From Eudoraea adriatica DSM 19308 (GTDB lineage Bacteria; Bacteroidota; Bacteroidia; Flavobacteriales; Flavobacteriaceae): a DNA stretch of 64,000 bases. Each line of letters starts with the position of its first letter. Positions within the stretch are counted from its first letter, which is position 1. The notes under the pieces were generated by a model. The model worked only from the letters and a program-made list of their open reading frames with translations, did no database searches and was not told where the DNA came from. Both the position numbers and the translations under genes were made by a program. The stretch lies in NCBI RefSeq assembly GCF_000382125.1, contig NZ_KB907550.1:62001-126000 (forward strand). The letters are read 5' to 3'. Positions 1 to 8,972 of the stretch are shown here, piece by piece.

Positions 1-101
1 ACGACAAATTTGTTATCGAGCATTTTGAAGATGCTTTCTATCATTTTTAAATATTTGTTTTATTTGTAACAGTATGTTATTTTTAGAGCAATAATTAAGA
101 T

Positions 102-761
102 ATGAAAACCATCTCCTCCGTTGTAGAACATTATATAAAAAAGAAACCCTTTTTGCAAAGTGCACTTGCCCAGGGAATAATTAACCTTACTTCGCTATCC
201 AGAATCATTAAGCCCGACATTCAGGAAGAATTGGGAAAAGATATCCGCAATGGAGCTATAGTAATGGCTCTTAAGCGTCTGTCGGATGACCTTGAATTCA
301 GGGCGACACACAAAATCATAAAAGTCCTTAAAAATATTGGAGAAATCACGGTACGTTCATCACTAACGGATTTTACATTTCTGGTATCTGATACTATCCT
401 GGAAAACCAAACAAAACTGTTGGATGAAGTAACTAAAAATAAAGAGGTATTTTACACCTCCTCCAGAGGGGTTAATGAGCTTAATATTGTGGTTAGCAAT
501 AGTCTGGACAGCACAGTAGAAAAGTTATTTAAGGATGAAAAGTGTACGCAAAAGGCTGAAAATCTGTCTTCGATTACCGTAAAACTCCCTGCAGAGAATG
601 TTTCTGTTCCGGGTATTTACTATTTCATTTTTCAGCGATTGGCCTGGGAGGGAATTATACTATACGAAGTAATATCCACTACCAATGAATTTACTATCCT
701 TGTGAATGATGACCAGGTAGACATTGCATTCAAGACCATAAAAGATTTAAAATCTTTGTAG
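102..761 (+). CDS. ACT-domain protein (aspartate-kinase-like, no kinase domain)
   Basis: A 219-residue soluble protein. Residues about 155-217 read as an ACT-type alpha/beta module (SSITVKLPAE, then VPGIYYFIFQRLAWEGI, then FTILVNDDQVD), the fold that binds amino acids in aspartate kinases. The N-terminal 150 residues are mostly helical and contain no kinase motifs. Homologues in Flavobacteriaceae are often labelled aspartate kinase because of the ACT module alone; I infer a sensory or regulatory role, not catalysis. It is a single gene converging on the serine hydrolase. The start ATG at 102 is the first in frame. Confidence 0.6.
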   Translation: MKTISSVVEHYIKKKPFLQSALAQGIINLTSLSRIIKPDIQEELGKDIRNGAIVMALKRLSDDLEFRATHKIIKVLKNIGEITVRSSLTDFTFLVSDTILENQTKLLDEVTKNKEVFYTSSRGVNELNIVVSNSLDSTVEKLFKDEKCTQKAENLSSITVKLPAENVSVPGIYYFIFQRLAWEGIILYEVISTTNEFTILVNDDQVDIAFKTIKDLKSL

Positions 762-780
762 ACACGGATATTTAGCTACG

Positions 781-2061
781 CTAATTAGGCTTAAAGGGTC
801 CATATACGGCATCGCGGAAACTTTTGTGCAGGCCAATTTGGTCATAGGGAAACAGCTGCACAAATAAAACTGCAGTAAGTTTATTTACAGGATCAATCCA
901 AAAAAGGGTACTTGCCGCACCGTCCCAAAAGAATTCACCAACTACCCCGTTGTTTTCTTCCCTGGATGCCGGAGGACGCAACCTTACTGCGAAATCAATG
1001 CCAAAACCTACCTGCCCCTTGCTTGGCAGGAAGGATCGTTTTTCAATACTTTCATCCAAATGATTCGTGGCCATTAGTTTCACAGTTTCGGGCTTTAGAA
1101 TGGTTACAGAATCTATTATGCCTTCATTAACCATCATTAAGGCAAAACGCATGTAATTGTCCAGTGTTGAAGTAAGGCCGGACCCTCCCCGGGTTAGAGG
1201 CCAGTGATTAAAATAATCAGATTTTGCCTCCTCATCGGGCAGTTGGTTGAGTTCTCCCTGGTCATTACGGAAATACATGGCCGAAAAGCGATCACGATCC
1301 TCTTCCGGGACATAATAGCGCGTCTCTTCCATGCCAAGCGGATCTAATACATTTTCCCTGACGTATTCGCCATAAGGCTGACCGGAAATCCGTTCTACCA
1401 TAAAGGCCTGGACATCTACACAAGGCCCGTATTCCCATTGTTCCCCGGGATGAAAATACAGCGGTGTTTCGCCCATTTTTTGAGCCATTTCCACCAGGGT
1501 GTTATTCCTGTTTAAAGCATCGGCCTCTTCTATCATTTTACCGAGACCGGGAATGTCTGCGTTCCTTCCAAATCCGGCCGTGTGGCGGGTGAGATCACGG
1601 ATAGTCATGGGGCGTTTGGGATCTATAAGAATAGGATTCCCCGAGGCATCTTCCCCTTCATAGACTTTCATATTGGCAAATTCAGGGGCGTATTTTGAAA
1701 CCGGATCGTCTAATGCAAAGGCACCATCCTCATACAGGGTCATGAGTGCAGTGCCGGTTATTGGTTTTGTCATGGAAAAGATCTGTACAATAGTATTGCG
1801 GTCCATTGGTTTCTTCTTCTCAAGATCAGCATAACCAAATGCATTATAATAAACTTCATTATTGTTTTCAAAGATGAGTGCAGAAACCCCGGCGATATTC
1901 CCGGAATCAACAAAACTTTTTAGGGTAGAGTCTATTCTTTGAACAGCTATATTATCAATTACAACCGGAGCATTTTCAGATACGTCAGGAGATTTATCAG
2001 ATTCTTTACACGCAACACCTATTAGCAGGAAACCTGCAATAAAAAGCTTTAACCTATTCAT
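781..2061 (-). CDS. Serine hydrolase (beta-lactamase/class C family) lipoprotein
   Basis: 426 residues with an SPII signal: a hydrophobic stretch ending in IGVAC, so Cys18 is probably lipidated. The mature domain is the PF00144 beta-lactamase-like fold shared by esterases and D-Ala-D-Ala carboxypeptidases. The catalytic S-x-x-K is visible as SMTK (S96, K99). RHTAGFGR and GGSGLTSTLDNY are typical family segments; WEYGP replaces the usual YSN element. Periplasmic or outer-membrane attached; the substrate is unknown and resistance to beta-lactams should not be assumed. Monocistronic, convergent with the ACT protein. Confidence 0.85.
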   Translation of the reverse strand: MNRLKLFIAGFLLIGVACKESDKSPDVSENAPVVIDNIAVQRIDSTLKSFVDSGNIAGVSALIFENNNEVYYNAFGYADLEKKKPMDRNTIVQIFSMTKPITGTALMTLYEDGAFALDDPVSKYAPEFANMKVYEGEDASGNPILIDPKRPMTIRDLTRHTAGFGRNADIPGLGKMIEEADALNRNNTLVEMAQKMGETPLYFHPGEQWEYGPCVDVQAFMVERISGQPYGEYVRENVLDPLGMEETRYYVPEEDRDRFSAMYFRNDQGELNQLPDEEAKSDYFNHWPLTRGGSGLTSTLDNYMRFALMMVNEGIIDSVTILKPETVKLMATNHLDESIEKRSFLPSKGQVGFGIDFAVRLRPPASREENNGVVGEFFWDGAASTLFWIDPVNKLTAVLFVQLFPYDQIGLHKSFRDAVYGPFKPN

Positions 2062-2105
2062 TATTGATTTGTTTTAGTTAACAAAAGTTTTATATCATCG
2101 TACAA

Positions 2106-2528
2106 TTACAATATTTTTCTTGATTTATATTGAATTTCTATTTTTGGATTAATGCGTTTAATATGGTCAATAAATTCAGTTTTATCCCTGGGTGAAATGA
2201 GAATGCTATTGTGCTGTTTGTAAACAATTTCCAGCCTGTCAAAGGATGCAGCCGGAGCACTTATGATGCTATTGGTTTCTGATACTATTATGATTGTATT
2301 TATATCAATTTTTTTGTTGACCACAAAGCCTGATTTGACGACTAAAAAATTTCCATCGATTACATAATAGGTGTTCAACAGCAGATGGGAAATAAAGACC
2401 AGGACCATAATGTTAATCAGTAAGCCCGGCCATATTGGCGGTGAAACCAAAGGAATAGCACTTCCAATAATTATGGCCAGAATTATGATTACAAGACTGT
2501 AGCTGATTTTTGAAGGATATTTCTTCAT
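2106..2528 (-). CDS. Bacterial PH-domain membrane protein
   Basis: 140 residues. Two adjacent hydrophobic segments (residues about 10-30 and 35-52) are followed by a beta-rich domain (TYYVIDGNFLVVKSG, IDINTIIIVSETNS, ILISPRDKTEFIDHIKRI), the layout of the bPH/DUF304-like family found widely in Bacteroidota. Function is unknown; these are membrane-anchored PH-like domains. It probably has its own promoter; it shares orientation with the serine hydrolase, which starts 45 bases further along. Confidence 0.6.
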   Translation of the reverse strand: MKKYPSKISYSLVIIILAIIIGSAIPLVSPPIWPGLLINIMVLVFISHLLLNTYYVIDGNFLVVKSGFVVNKKIDINTIIIVSETNSIISAPAASFDRLEIVYKQHNSILISPRDKTEFIDHIKRINPKIEIQYKSRKIL

Positions 2529-2688
2529 TTTAGTTTCGTTTGCCTTGGTATAAGCAGAAGTTGAGTTAATATACCCATTAGTTTAAACAGATAGAAAGTA
2601 GTTATGCTTTTTACTTGCTGATATTTAAAAATGAATCTTCAATTATAGTATACATATTTCTTTTTCTGCATTATCGAAATGAAGCAAA

Positions 2689-2865
2689 TCAGTATTTGTC
2701 ATCATCGGCCTTTTTGTTCTTTTGTGTGCGTGCAGTCCCCATTGCAGCACCAATCGCTATCCCTAGACTAAGCCACAATCCCAAATTATCAGTGGCAACT
2801 CCTATTGCAGTACCAATGGCAACTCCAAATGCTATTCCTAAAGCTAAGCTATTTTCTTTTTTCAT
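2689..2865 (-). CDS. Small glycine-zipper membrane protein (58 aa)
   Basis: Read directly from the minus strand: ATG at 2865, stop TGA at 2689. The protein begins MKKENSLALGIAFGVAIGTA and ends in a charged tail, KNKKADDDKY. It has two short hydrophobic stretches full of G-x-x-x-G/A spacing (GIAFGVAIGTAIG, LSLGIAIGAAMG), the pattern of glycine-zipper helices that pack in membranes. Similar small proteins are common in Bacteroidota. A plus-strand open frame over the same bases is its antisense shadow. Function unknown. Confidence 0.6.
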   Translation of the reverse strand: MKKENSLALGIAFGVAIGTAIGVATDNLGLWLSLGIAIGAAMGTARTQKNKKADDDKY

Positions 2866-3023
2866 TTGCTGTTTAATTTGTAAAACAGATAATTTCAGGC
2901 TTTATGCATATCATAAAATTACGCTTTTAAGGCAAGTTACTTTACCTGAATATAGGGGTTTAGAGCCAGTTTAACAGACCCATTGCCATGTGTCCATGCT
3001 TTATTGATACTATTTGCCAATGG

Positions 3024-3842
3024 CTATCTTTTTTCACAGACAAGTCTGAACCCAATTGAAAATCCCCATAATCCGGGTTCATGCTTTCTTCGGTGGGACG
3101 ATTTTGCATTATCGGCACCAAAATACCAACTGCCTCCCCGTATTATTTTTTCTTTTCCGTTAATTGGTCCTTTAGGGTCCGTTACTACTGTATTTGAATA
3201 AGGGGCATACCAATCGCTAACCCATTCCCAAACATTGCCATGCATATCAAATAAACCCCACTGGTTTGGGGGATAACTTCCAACAGCTGCCGGATGTTCC
3301 AGGAAACTTCCTAAAGCGGAATACTCAGAATGCACTGAAGCATTAAAATTTGCCAATGAATCAGAAATACTTGCACCGTATGAAAATGGTGTCGTTGTAC
3401 CTGCTCTGCAAGCATATTCCCATTCAGCTTCTGTAGGAAGGCGAAAATGATAGTCATTGGATAATTCATTCAGTTTTTCAAGAAATATTTCTATGTCAAA
3501 AAAGGATATACTTACCACGGGGTAGTCCGGATTGGCAGACCGGAAAGGTGATGGTTTTTCGGGATGAATTTCTTCATTTCCCATTATTTTCTGCCATTGG
3601 TTTTGGGTCACTTCTGTTTTTCCCATCCAAAAATCTTTTGAAATAGTTACCTCATGTAGTGATTCGGATTTTGTTGTATCAGTTATCTCAAAGTCGCCCA
3701 TTTTATAACTTCCTTTTGGGATAAGGATGAATTCCATGCCTAAAACGGGTTCTTTTATGGTTTTTAAAGACCTCTTACTGCAACTATAATTGCCTATTGA
3801 AAGTATTATTACCAGTGCTAAAATGACTCTGCTCCTTACCAT
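3024..3842 (-). CDS. Formylglycine-generating-enzyme (SUMF1/FGE) family lipoprotein
   Basis: 272 residues. The N-terminal hydrophobic segment ends GNYSC, a lipobox with Cys21. The rest is a complete FGE-sulfatase fold (PF03781): GMEFILIPKGSYKMG, KTEVTQNQW, FRLPTEAEWEYACRAG, GLFDMHGNVWEWVSDW and IIRGGSWYFG in the expected order, ending GFRLVCEKR. The family includes true formylglycine generators, GldK-type gliding proteins and many of unknown role. This one is short and no sulfatase gene lies in the window, so sulfatase maturation is not supported by context. Probably periplasmic or surface lipoprotein. Confidence 0.85.
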   Translation of the reverse strand: MVRSRVILALVIILSIGNYSCSKRSLKTIKEPVLGMEFILIPKGSYKMGDFEITDTTKSESLHEVTISKDFWMGKTEVTQNQWQKIMGNEEIHPEKPSPFRSANPDYPVVSISFFDIEIFLEKLNELSNDYHFRLPTEAEWEYACRAGTTTPFSYGASISDSLANFNASVHSEYSALGSFLEHPAAVGSYPPNQWGLFDMHGNVWEWVSDWYAPYSNTVVTDPKGPINGKEKIIRGGSWYFGADNAKSSHRRKHEPGLWGFSIGFRLVCEKR

Positions 3843-4023
3843 TTCTAATAATAGTCCATAATTACTTAAAAATCCGAATTCTTATTATATCTAACTGTCC
3901 CGGCTATTCATAGTTTGGGATTTAAGGGCAATTCATTAACCATTTGATCTGCAAAATAAGATTTTTGAAACATTTCTATGAAAATTATAATCTATGAATT
4001 CATTAGGATAGAACAAGTGATGA

Positions 4024-5003
4024 AAGACGATAGAGGTTAAAAGGGAAGTAGGACCGGGTTTCATTCCTTTAAAGCCCAAAGAAAAGTTTAATAAACGAAT
4101 CTATATTGGCAACTAAGTAGTAATGGCATCCATTCCTGTAGAAGGTCAGCCAGATTTTGGCAATGAAGGCTAAGTTTCGTTTTTCGCCAAGGAAACCAGG
4201 GTAAATATTGATATAAGGCGCATGGCTGAGGGAAAGCTATCCTTGCAAGCATTTGTTGAGGCCGACTTCTTTTCGGATGGCAGCAGATTCCGTTTGAGGC
4301 ATGCGTATATTACTGCAGGCGATTTTATTATTGGTCAGACCTGGACAACCCTGTCGTTCCTTGAATCTATGGCGTTCATGATCGATTTTGCAACGGGGGA
4401 TGCGCTTTTTGGGGGTAGATCTGTTCAAATCAGATATCAGAAGAAATTAAATAAAGGATATAAACTTTCCATTGGGTTGGAGTACTTAAGTTCTCTGGGT
4501 ATTGAAAATTCATTTGACTTAGACGGACAGGCCAATATTCAACTACCTTTTTTGGTATTAAGACTAGATAAACGATGGAAAACCGGAGTCTTATTTCTGG
4601 GCGCCAGTGTTGCCCAACTGCCGTGGGACGGAGGTTCTACAGGGCCGAGTGACCAAATACCTCAACTTTCCTTTGTAGTTGCCGGAAGTAATGCCGATGC
4701 AGTTCTTAATCAGAATGGCGAACTTGAGTCGATTGAGGGGTTATCTGCCATGCTGGGTTATATACACCGCTGGGCCCCTAAGTGGGAATCTAATTTTAAT
4801 TATGCCTATGGCTGGTTGGATGCCCCTGATTCCCGGGAACCTTTTGCATTAAAACGCGGTGGGATAGGACATTTGAATCTCATCCATAAGTTCGACCGTA
4901 GTTTCTCAATAGGGATTGAATATATGTGGAGGGCCAACGTACATCGAATGAAGCTTTTGGAAGCGCTAACCGGATTCAGACGATGGCGAAATTAGATTTT
5001 TAA
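4024..5003 (+). pseudogene. DcaP-like trimeric porin, broken by two stops and a frameshift
   Basis: The frame that reads from 4222 continues backwards to 4024 with porin-like sequence (KEKFNKRIYIGN, then VVMASIPVEGQPDFGNEG) interrupted by in-frame TAA codons at 4114-4116 and 4171-4173; the second replaces an expected glutamine (CAA to TAA). The beta-barrel body (RLRHAYITAGDFIIGQTWTT onward) is intact. Near 4930 the frame shifts: reading on in the other frame gives WGQRTSNEAFGSANRIQTMA then KLDF and a stop at 5001, the normal barrel end with a terminal Phe. No signal peptide can be found upstream. Family assignment (DcaP, small-solute channel) is from the barrel pattern. Confidence 0.8.
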
Positions 5004-5429
5004 ATAAAATCACGTTATTAGTTTACTTTATAAATCTGAAATACACTAATTGTGAAAAATGCCTATTAAACCTGGAGTGCAGTATTTGTACTTTGTAGTT
5101 TCGCCTGATAATTTCGGACCCAGCCACCAGGTATGATTTACGGTGGCTCCCGTTATCCCTTTGCCCTGGCAACTAATTTGCTTAAATTACTGAATACTTA
5201 TTCTAATAAATCTCTGTTTCTTGTTTCGGCTCTGGCCGGGCATGGTAAACCAACACTAGTGAGTCAATAGTTTACTGCTAATGACATTTTGTATGTATAA
5301 TAGGCAAAAGGCAATTTTGTATTTTTCAATTCCAAACACGGCAGCTGGTTTTTACTTATTTGTATATTTTGCTGGGAACTTAGGATCAAATTTTTACCTT
5401 TAAGCATCAAAGATTATCTACTGAAATTT
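5004..5429. other. Intergenic, no recognisable gene
   Basis: 426 bases between the dead porin and the next barrel gene. I see no convincing open frame, RNA or terminator. The stretch around 5090-5170 is more GC-rich than its surroundings and could be decayed coding sequence, but I could not assign it. The last 60 bases are AT-rich and probably hold the promoter for the 5430 gene; a TATATTTTG near 5366 is close to a -7 element but no well-spaced -33 partner is clear. Confidence 0.4.
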
Positions 5430-6218
5430 ATGCAGCATCTTAAAGCCATTTTTACAATTCTTTTTTTGATTCCCTTATTTTTGGCATCTCAAAAGGAACA
5501 AACTCCTGCAGATAAACCCACCCCCTATGAGCTAATGTCTAGTTATTATGCCAACGACTTTAAACCATTTAAAAAGCATAGTTTTTATACCGGACTTGCA
5601 TTGTCTTTAAGTGATAGAAGCCTCAATAATGTAGATCAACTCATTCAAAATGTTATTGAAGGGAATGATTTAAGTTACCAACTAATTTTTAAAGGTGGAT
5701 TTTATACTGGAGACTACGCAATGGTGGGGCTTGATTTTGAATATAAAGAAGTGAAGTTTGAAGGTACTGTTTTTAGACAGCCAGATACCCTGCAATCTAA
5801 TTCTATTTCAAGATTGTATAGTATAACTCCCAATGTTAGATCAACCGTTCCTTTAACGGCAAACGAGCGACTTAGTTTTTTTACCATTTTGGGTGTGGCA
5901 GTTGGCGTAGGAAATAGTTTGACCAGAAATACCAAAAATCTGGATGAAATAGAAAAGGTTTATACGGATGATTTTAATCTGCGCGTGGGGATTAGTCCGG
6001 GTGTAACTTTCTTTGCTATAGAAAATTTTGCTCTCGAAGTACAATTAGATGTATTAGGCTATGAATTAAAAGTAAGAAAGAGCGAAATAAATGGAGTAGA
6101 GCAATCCAAGGACGTAAGAAACAATGTAGATTTTAATATAGATATTTTATCCCTTAAGTTGGGATTGGCTTACTATTTTAAGCCCATAAAAAAAGGTAAG
6201 AAGATTAAAGATGAATAA
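5430..6218 (+). CDS. Outer-membrane beta-barrel protein (porin-family-like)
   Basis: 262 residues. Signal peptide at 1-20 (MQHLKAIFTILFLIPLFLAS), then alternating amphipathic strands (HSFYTGLALSLSD, YQLIFKGGFYTGDYAMVGLDFEYKEVKFEG, FNLRVGISPGVTFFAIENFALEVQLDVLGYELKV) ending in IDILSLKLGLAYYF, the layout of small OmpA/OmpW-type barrels. The lysine-rich tail after the last strand is unusual. Its stop lies inside the start of the next gene (8-base overlap), so it is translationally coupled to the PCMD lipoprotein; the two products probably act together at the cell surface. Confidence 0.65.
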   Translation: MQHLKAIFTILFLIPLFLASQKEQTPADKPTPYELMSSYYANDFKPFKKHSFYTGLALSLSDRSLNNVDQLIQNVIEGNDLSYQLIFKGGFYTGDYAMVGLDFEYKEVKFEGTVFRQPDTLQSNSISRLYSITPNVRSTVPLTANERLSFFTILGVAVGVGNSLTRNTKNLDEIEKVYTDDFNLRVGISPGVTFFAIENFALEVQLDVLGYELKVRKSEINGVEQSKDVRNNVDFNIDILSLKLGLAYYFKPIKKGKKIKDE

Positions 6219-7287
6219 GTATAAGTGGATCGTTACAGCTGCCGTATTGCTGGTATTTTCTTGTATTAGTGAAGACTATTTTGGCTTGTCCAGCATCGGG
6301 AATATAAAGAATATAGAAGTAAGTAACCAGGCACAAAATGCTGTGATTAATAACGACAGTCTTGCTGTAAAAGTGGAAATACCCTCTGGCGTTGATCTTT
6401 CGAACATCGCTATAGAAGTACTGGAAATTTCCTCTTTTGCTACCTCAGATAAAGGAGTTGGTGACTTTCTCGATTTAAACAATCCTCAAACTATTGAATT
6501 AGTTGCAGAAGATGGTAGTAAATACGTTTGGAAAATAGAAGCCTTTATAGCCTCTGAAAACCAGCAACTAGACAATTATGAGCTTAATTTATGGTATCAG
6601 ACCAGCACAAATTATTTTGAACCCGGAGCGGATGCATCTTCCACTATATGGGGAACGGGAAATCCAGGAACCCAAATACTAAATAAACTGGCAACTACTC
6701 CAATCGATTTGGGTGATGATAATCTGGCAGCCAAAATGGAAACCTTAGATAACGGTCCTATTGCAGCGGCATTTGGTGCCCCAATATCTTCAGGGTCTAT
6801 TTTTACCGGTGTTTTTAATTCAGATAAAATTGATCCCTCTAATCCGGAGGCTGCAATAGAATTCGGCACTCCTTTTGCAGGCCGTCCACAGGCACTAAAA
6901 GTTAAATATTCTTACACACCAGGAACAGAAAACAAAGATAAGGATGGAAATATCCTTGAATTCCCTGATGCTTGCGACATATATGCCCTATTGGAAATAA
7001 GAAGTGGAGGCACCGTTGAAAGGCTTGCCACGGCATGGTTTAGAAGCAGTGCAGCTCAAAACGAGCTTTCCACCCTTGAAATACCTTTTACTTATGGCCC
7101 ACTGGATGCCAGTTTTCCGGAATACACCTTCCCAACAGATCATGGTTTTGTGAGCAGAGATTCCGCAAACTTTGTTTTACCTACGCATATTACCTTTGTG
7201 GGAGCCTCAAGCTTTGGTGGTGCTAATTTTGCGGGAGCTATTGGAAGTGTTTTAATTGTTGATGATGTGGAAATGGTATATGAATAA
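6211..7287 (+). CDS. PCMD-domain (PF13201-like) lipoprotein
   Basis: 358 residues. An SPII signal ends LLVFSC (Cys18). An N-terminal bacterial-Ig-like domain (about 30-115) precedes a C-terminal galactose-binding-like beta sandwich (about 120-358) with features of PCMD, the putative carbohydrate metabolism domain of Bacteroidota surface lipoproteins: WYQTSTNYFEPGADASSTIW, ending SVLIVDDVEMVYE. Starts within the 3' end of the barrel gene. Coupling to a barrel gene suggests a surface complex; polysaccharide binding is only an inference from the domain family. Confidence 0.75.
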   Translation: MNKYKWIVTAAVLLVFSCISEDYFGLSSIGNIKNIEVSNQAQNAVINNDSLAVKVEIPSGVDLSNIAIEVLEISSFATSDKGVGDFLDLNNPQTIELVAEDGSKYVWKIEAFIASENQQLDNYELNLWYQTSTNYFEPGADASSTIWGTGNPGTQILNKLATTPIDLGDDNLAAKMETLDNGPIAAAFGAPISSGSIFTGVFNSDKIDPSNPEAAIEFGTPFAGRPQALKVKYSYTPGTENKDKDGNILEFPDACDIYALLEIRSGGTVERLATAWFRSSAAQNELSTLEIPFTYGPLDASFPEYTFPTDHGFVSRDSANFVLPTHITFVGASSFGGANFAGAIGSVLIVDDVEMVYE

Positions 7288-7357
7288 ATATTGTTAATAT
7301 TCCCAAAATCGAATAAGTCGATCCTGTAGTTGGAATTTTGCTTTTTTTGAGATTATC

Positions 7358-8821
7358 TTACATTTCCCATCCTTTTCTATAGGTTCTTCCCACAAATTGG
7401 TTGGCCTCTTTAAGGTTGGTTATTTTCATGTTTTCGCCATCCCACAATAATTTTTTACGACCAAAAAACTCCATTTTTTGTTTGTTGTTTCCTTTTCGCA
7501 ACATATAACTGCGAATAGCGAGGTTACCCATTAATACTGTTTCTGTCATAGGACCGGCATAATCAAAAGAAGAAGTCAGTGCAAGATGTTCGGGACTGTT
7601 AAAGCCAGCCTTGCAGGCATCTACCCATTTTCGCTGATGACCGTATTCCGGCTCAACCTTGTCTTCTTTTTCAGGTCCAAAATCAGTGGTTCCATCATTC
7701 AGGTACAGTTTGGGGGTCAATGGGGAACTGTCATTTATGTTCGTTGAGATAATGCCGTTTTCTCCTATTATCAGTACGCCATTATTACTTCCCGGACCTC
7801 CAATGTCACTGTCTGCAGGAATTATGTCGGGATGAGAGGGTCTTATCCCACCATCACTCCAGGTCATTTCAATTGCTGATTTACTCTTTTCCGTGGCATC
7901 AAAATGTAGTGTAATAAACGAAGAAGGAGGGCAGCCTTCCGGGTGATAATCTGCGGTCCACATTTGGGAGTAAACAGTCCCGACACTGCATTCTGCATCG
8001 GTAGGGTATTTGAGCCCAAGGGTCCTGAATGGGATGTCTATTAAATGGCAACCTACATCTCCCAGTGCACCCGTTCCATAGTCCCACCAACCCCTCCAGT
8101 TAAAAGGGTGTAAATCGGGAGTGTATGGTCTGTATTCAGCAGGTCCCAGCCAAAGATCCCAGTTTAAGTCTTTTGGCTTCATATTTTCATCTGGTTCAGG
8201 CATGGCATAGCCCTGCGGCCATACCGGGCGATTTGTCCAGATCTGTACCTTCGAAATTTGCCCTAATACTCCGGAATCTACCCATTTTTGAACCATTCCC
8301 AATAAAGGGTTAGACCCTCCCTGGTTTCCCATCTGACTTACAATTTTATTTTCCCTTGCCATTTCGGTTAGCATTCTTGCTTCCCTAATATTATGTGTCA
8401 TAGGTTTTTGGACATAGACATGTTTGCCTCTTTCCATGGCAAATGCCGCAGCAGGTCCATGAATATGATCTGGAGTGGAGATAGTTACAGCATCAATATC
8501 CTTTTCTTTATCCAGCATTACCCTGAAATCTTCGTATAATTTTGCTTTTGGAAATTTCTTTACAGAAGCTGCTGCAGACCCTGAGAAATCCACATCACAA
8601 AGTGCAACCACCCTTTCCCGGCCATCAACCGAAGCATTCAGGATATCACTTCTCCCTTTTCCTCCCGCACCGATTGCTGCTAAATTTAATCTATCACTTG
8701 GGGGCGTATAGCCAATGCCTCCAAGCACATGTCTTGGCACAATGAAAATAGAGGAAGCTATGGCACCTTTTTTTATAAATGACCTGCGCGAGTTTGTATG
8801 CGTACTTTTTGCTTTATTCAT
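7358..8821 (-). CDS. Tat-exported Gfo/Idh/MocA-family oxidoreductase
   Basis: 487 residues. A Tat signal is visible (RRSFIKKGAIASSIFIV near residue 12), so a folded, cofactor-loaded enzyme is exported. The Rossmann motif is LAAIGAGGKGRSDI; DHIHGPAAAFAMERGKHVYVQKPM is the family's EKP region; HLIDIPFRTLG carries the conserved HxxD-like catalytic block. These enzymes are NAD(P)-dependent sugar, inositol or amino-sugar oxidoreductases or glycosidase-like enzymes; substrate cannot be read. Monocistronic, convergent with the PCMD gene. Confidence 0.85.
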   Translation of the reverse strand: MNKAKSTHTNSRRSFIKKGAIASSIFIVPRHVLGGIGYTPPSDRLNLAAIGAGGKGRSDILNASVDGRERVVALCDVDFSGSAAASVKKFPKAKLYEDFRVMLDKEKDIDAVTISTPDHIHGPAAAFAMERGKHVYVQKPMTHNIREARMLTEMARENKIVSQMGNQGGSNPLLGMVQKWVDSGVLGQISKVQIWTNRPVWPQGYAMPEPDENMKPKDLNWDLWLGPAEYRPYTPDLHPFNWRGWWDYGTGALGDVGCHLIDIPFRTLGLKYPTDAECSVGTVYSQMWTADYHPEGCPPSSFITLHFDATEKSKSAIEMTWSDGGIRPSHPDIIPADSDIGGPGSNNGVLIIGENGIISTNINDSSPLTPKLYLNDGTTDFGPEKEDKVEPEYGHQRKWVDACKAGFNSPEHLALTSSFDYAGPMTETVLMGNLAIRSYMLRKGNNKQKMEFFGRKKLLWDGENMKITNLKEANQFVGRTYRKGWEM

Positions 8822-8972
8822 GATGGTTTACTTTTGAATGGTCTGGAAACTTCAGCAGCAAATTAGTTTTACCTGCTTTGGTGTTGATGTAGTTAAAGAT
8901 AAGGAATACATTTTAGGGAAACCATCAATTAATGATAAGCAAAGCGGATTAACTTAAAATAGAAAAATAGGA

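Noticed and set aside
2615-2974. Plus-strand open frame of 119 codons
   Set aside because: It runs antisense to a clear minus-strand small protein with good codon use; the translation is low-complexity.
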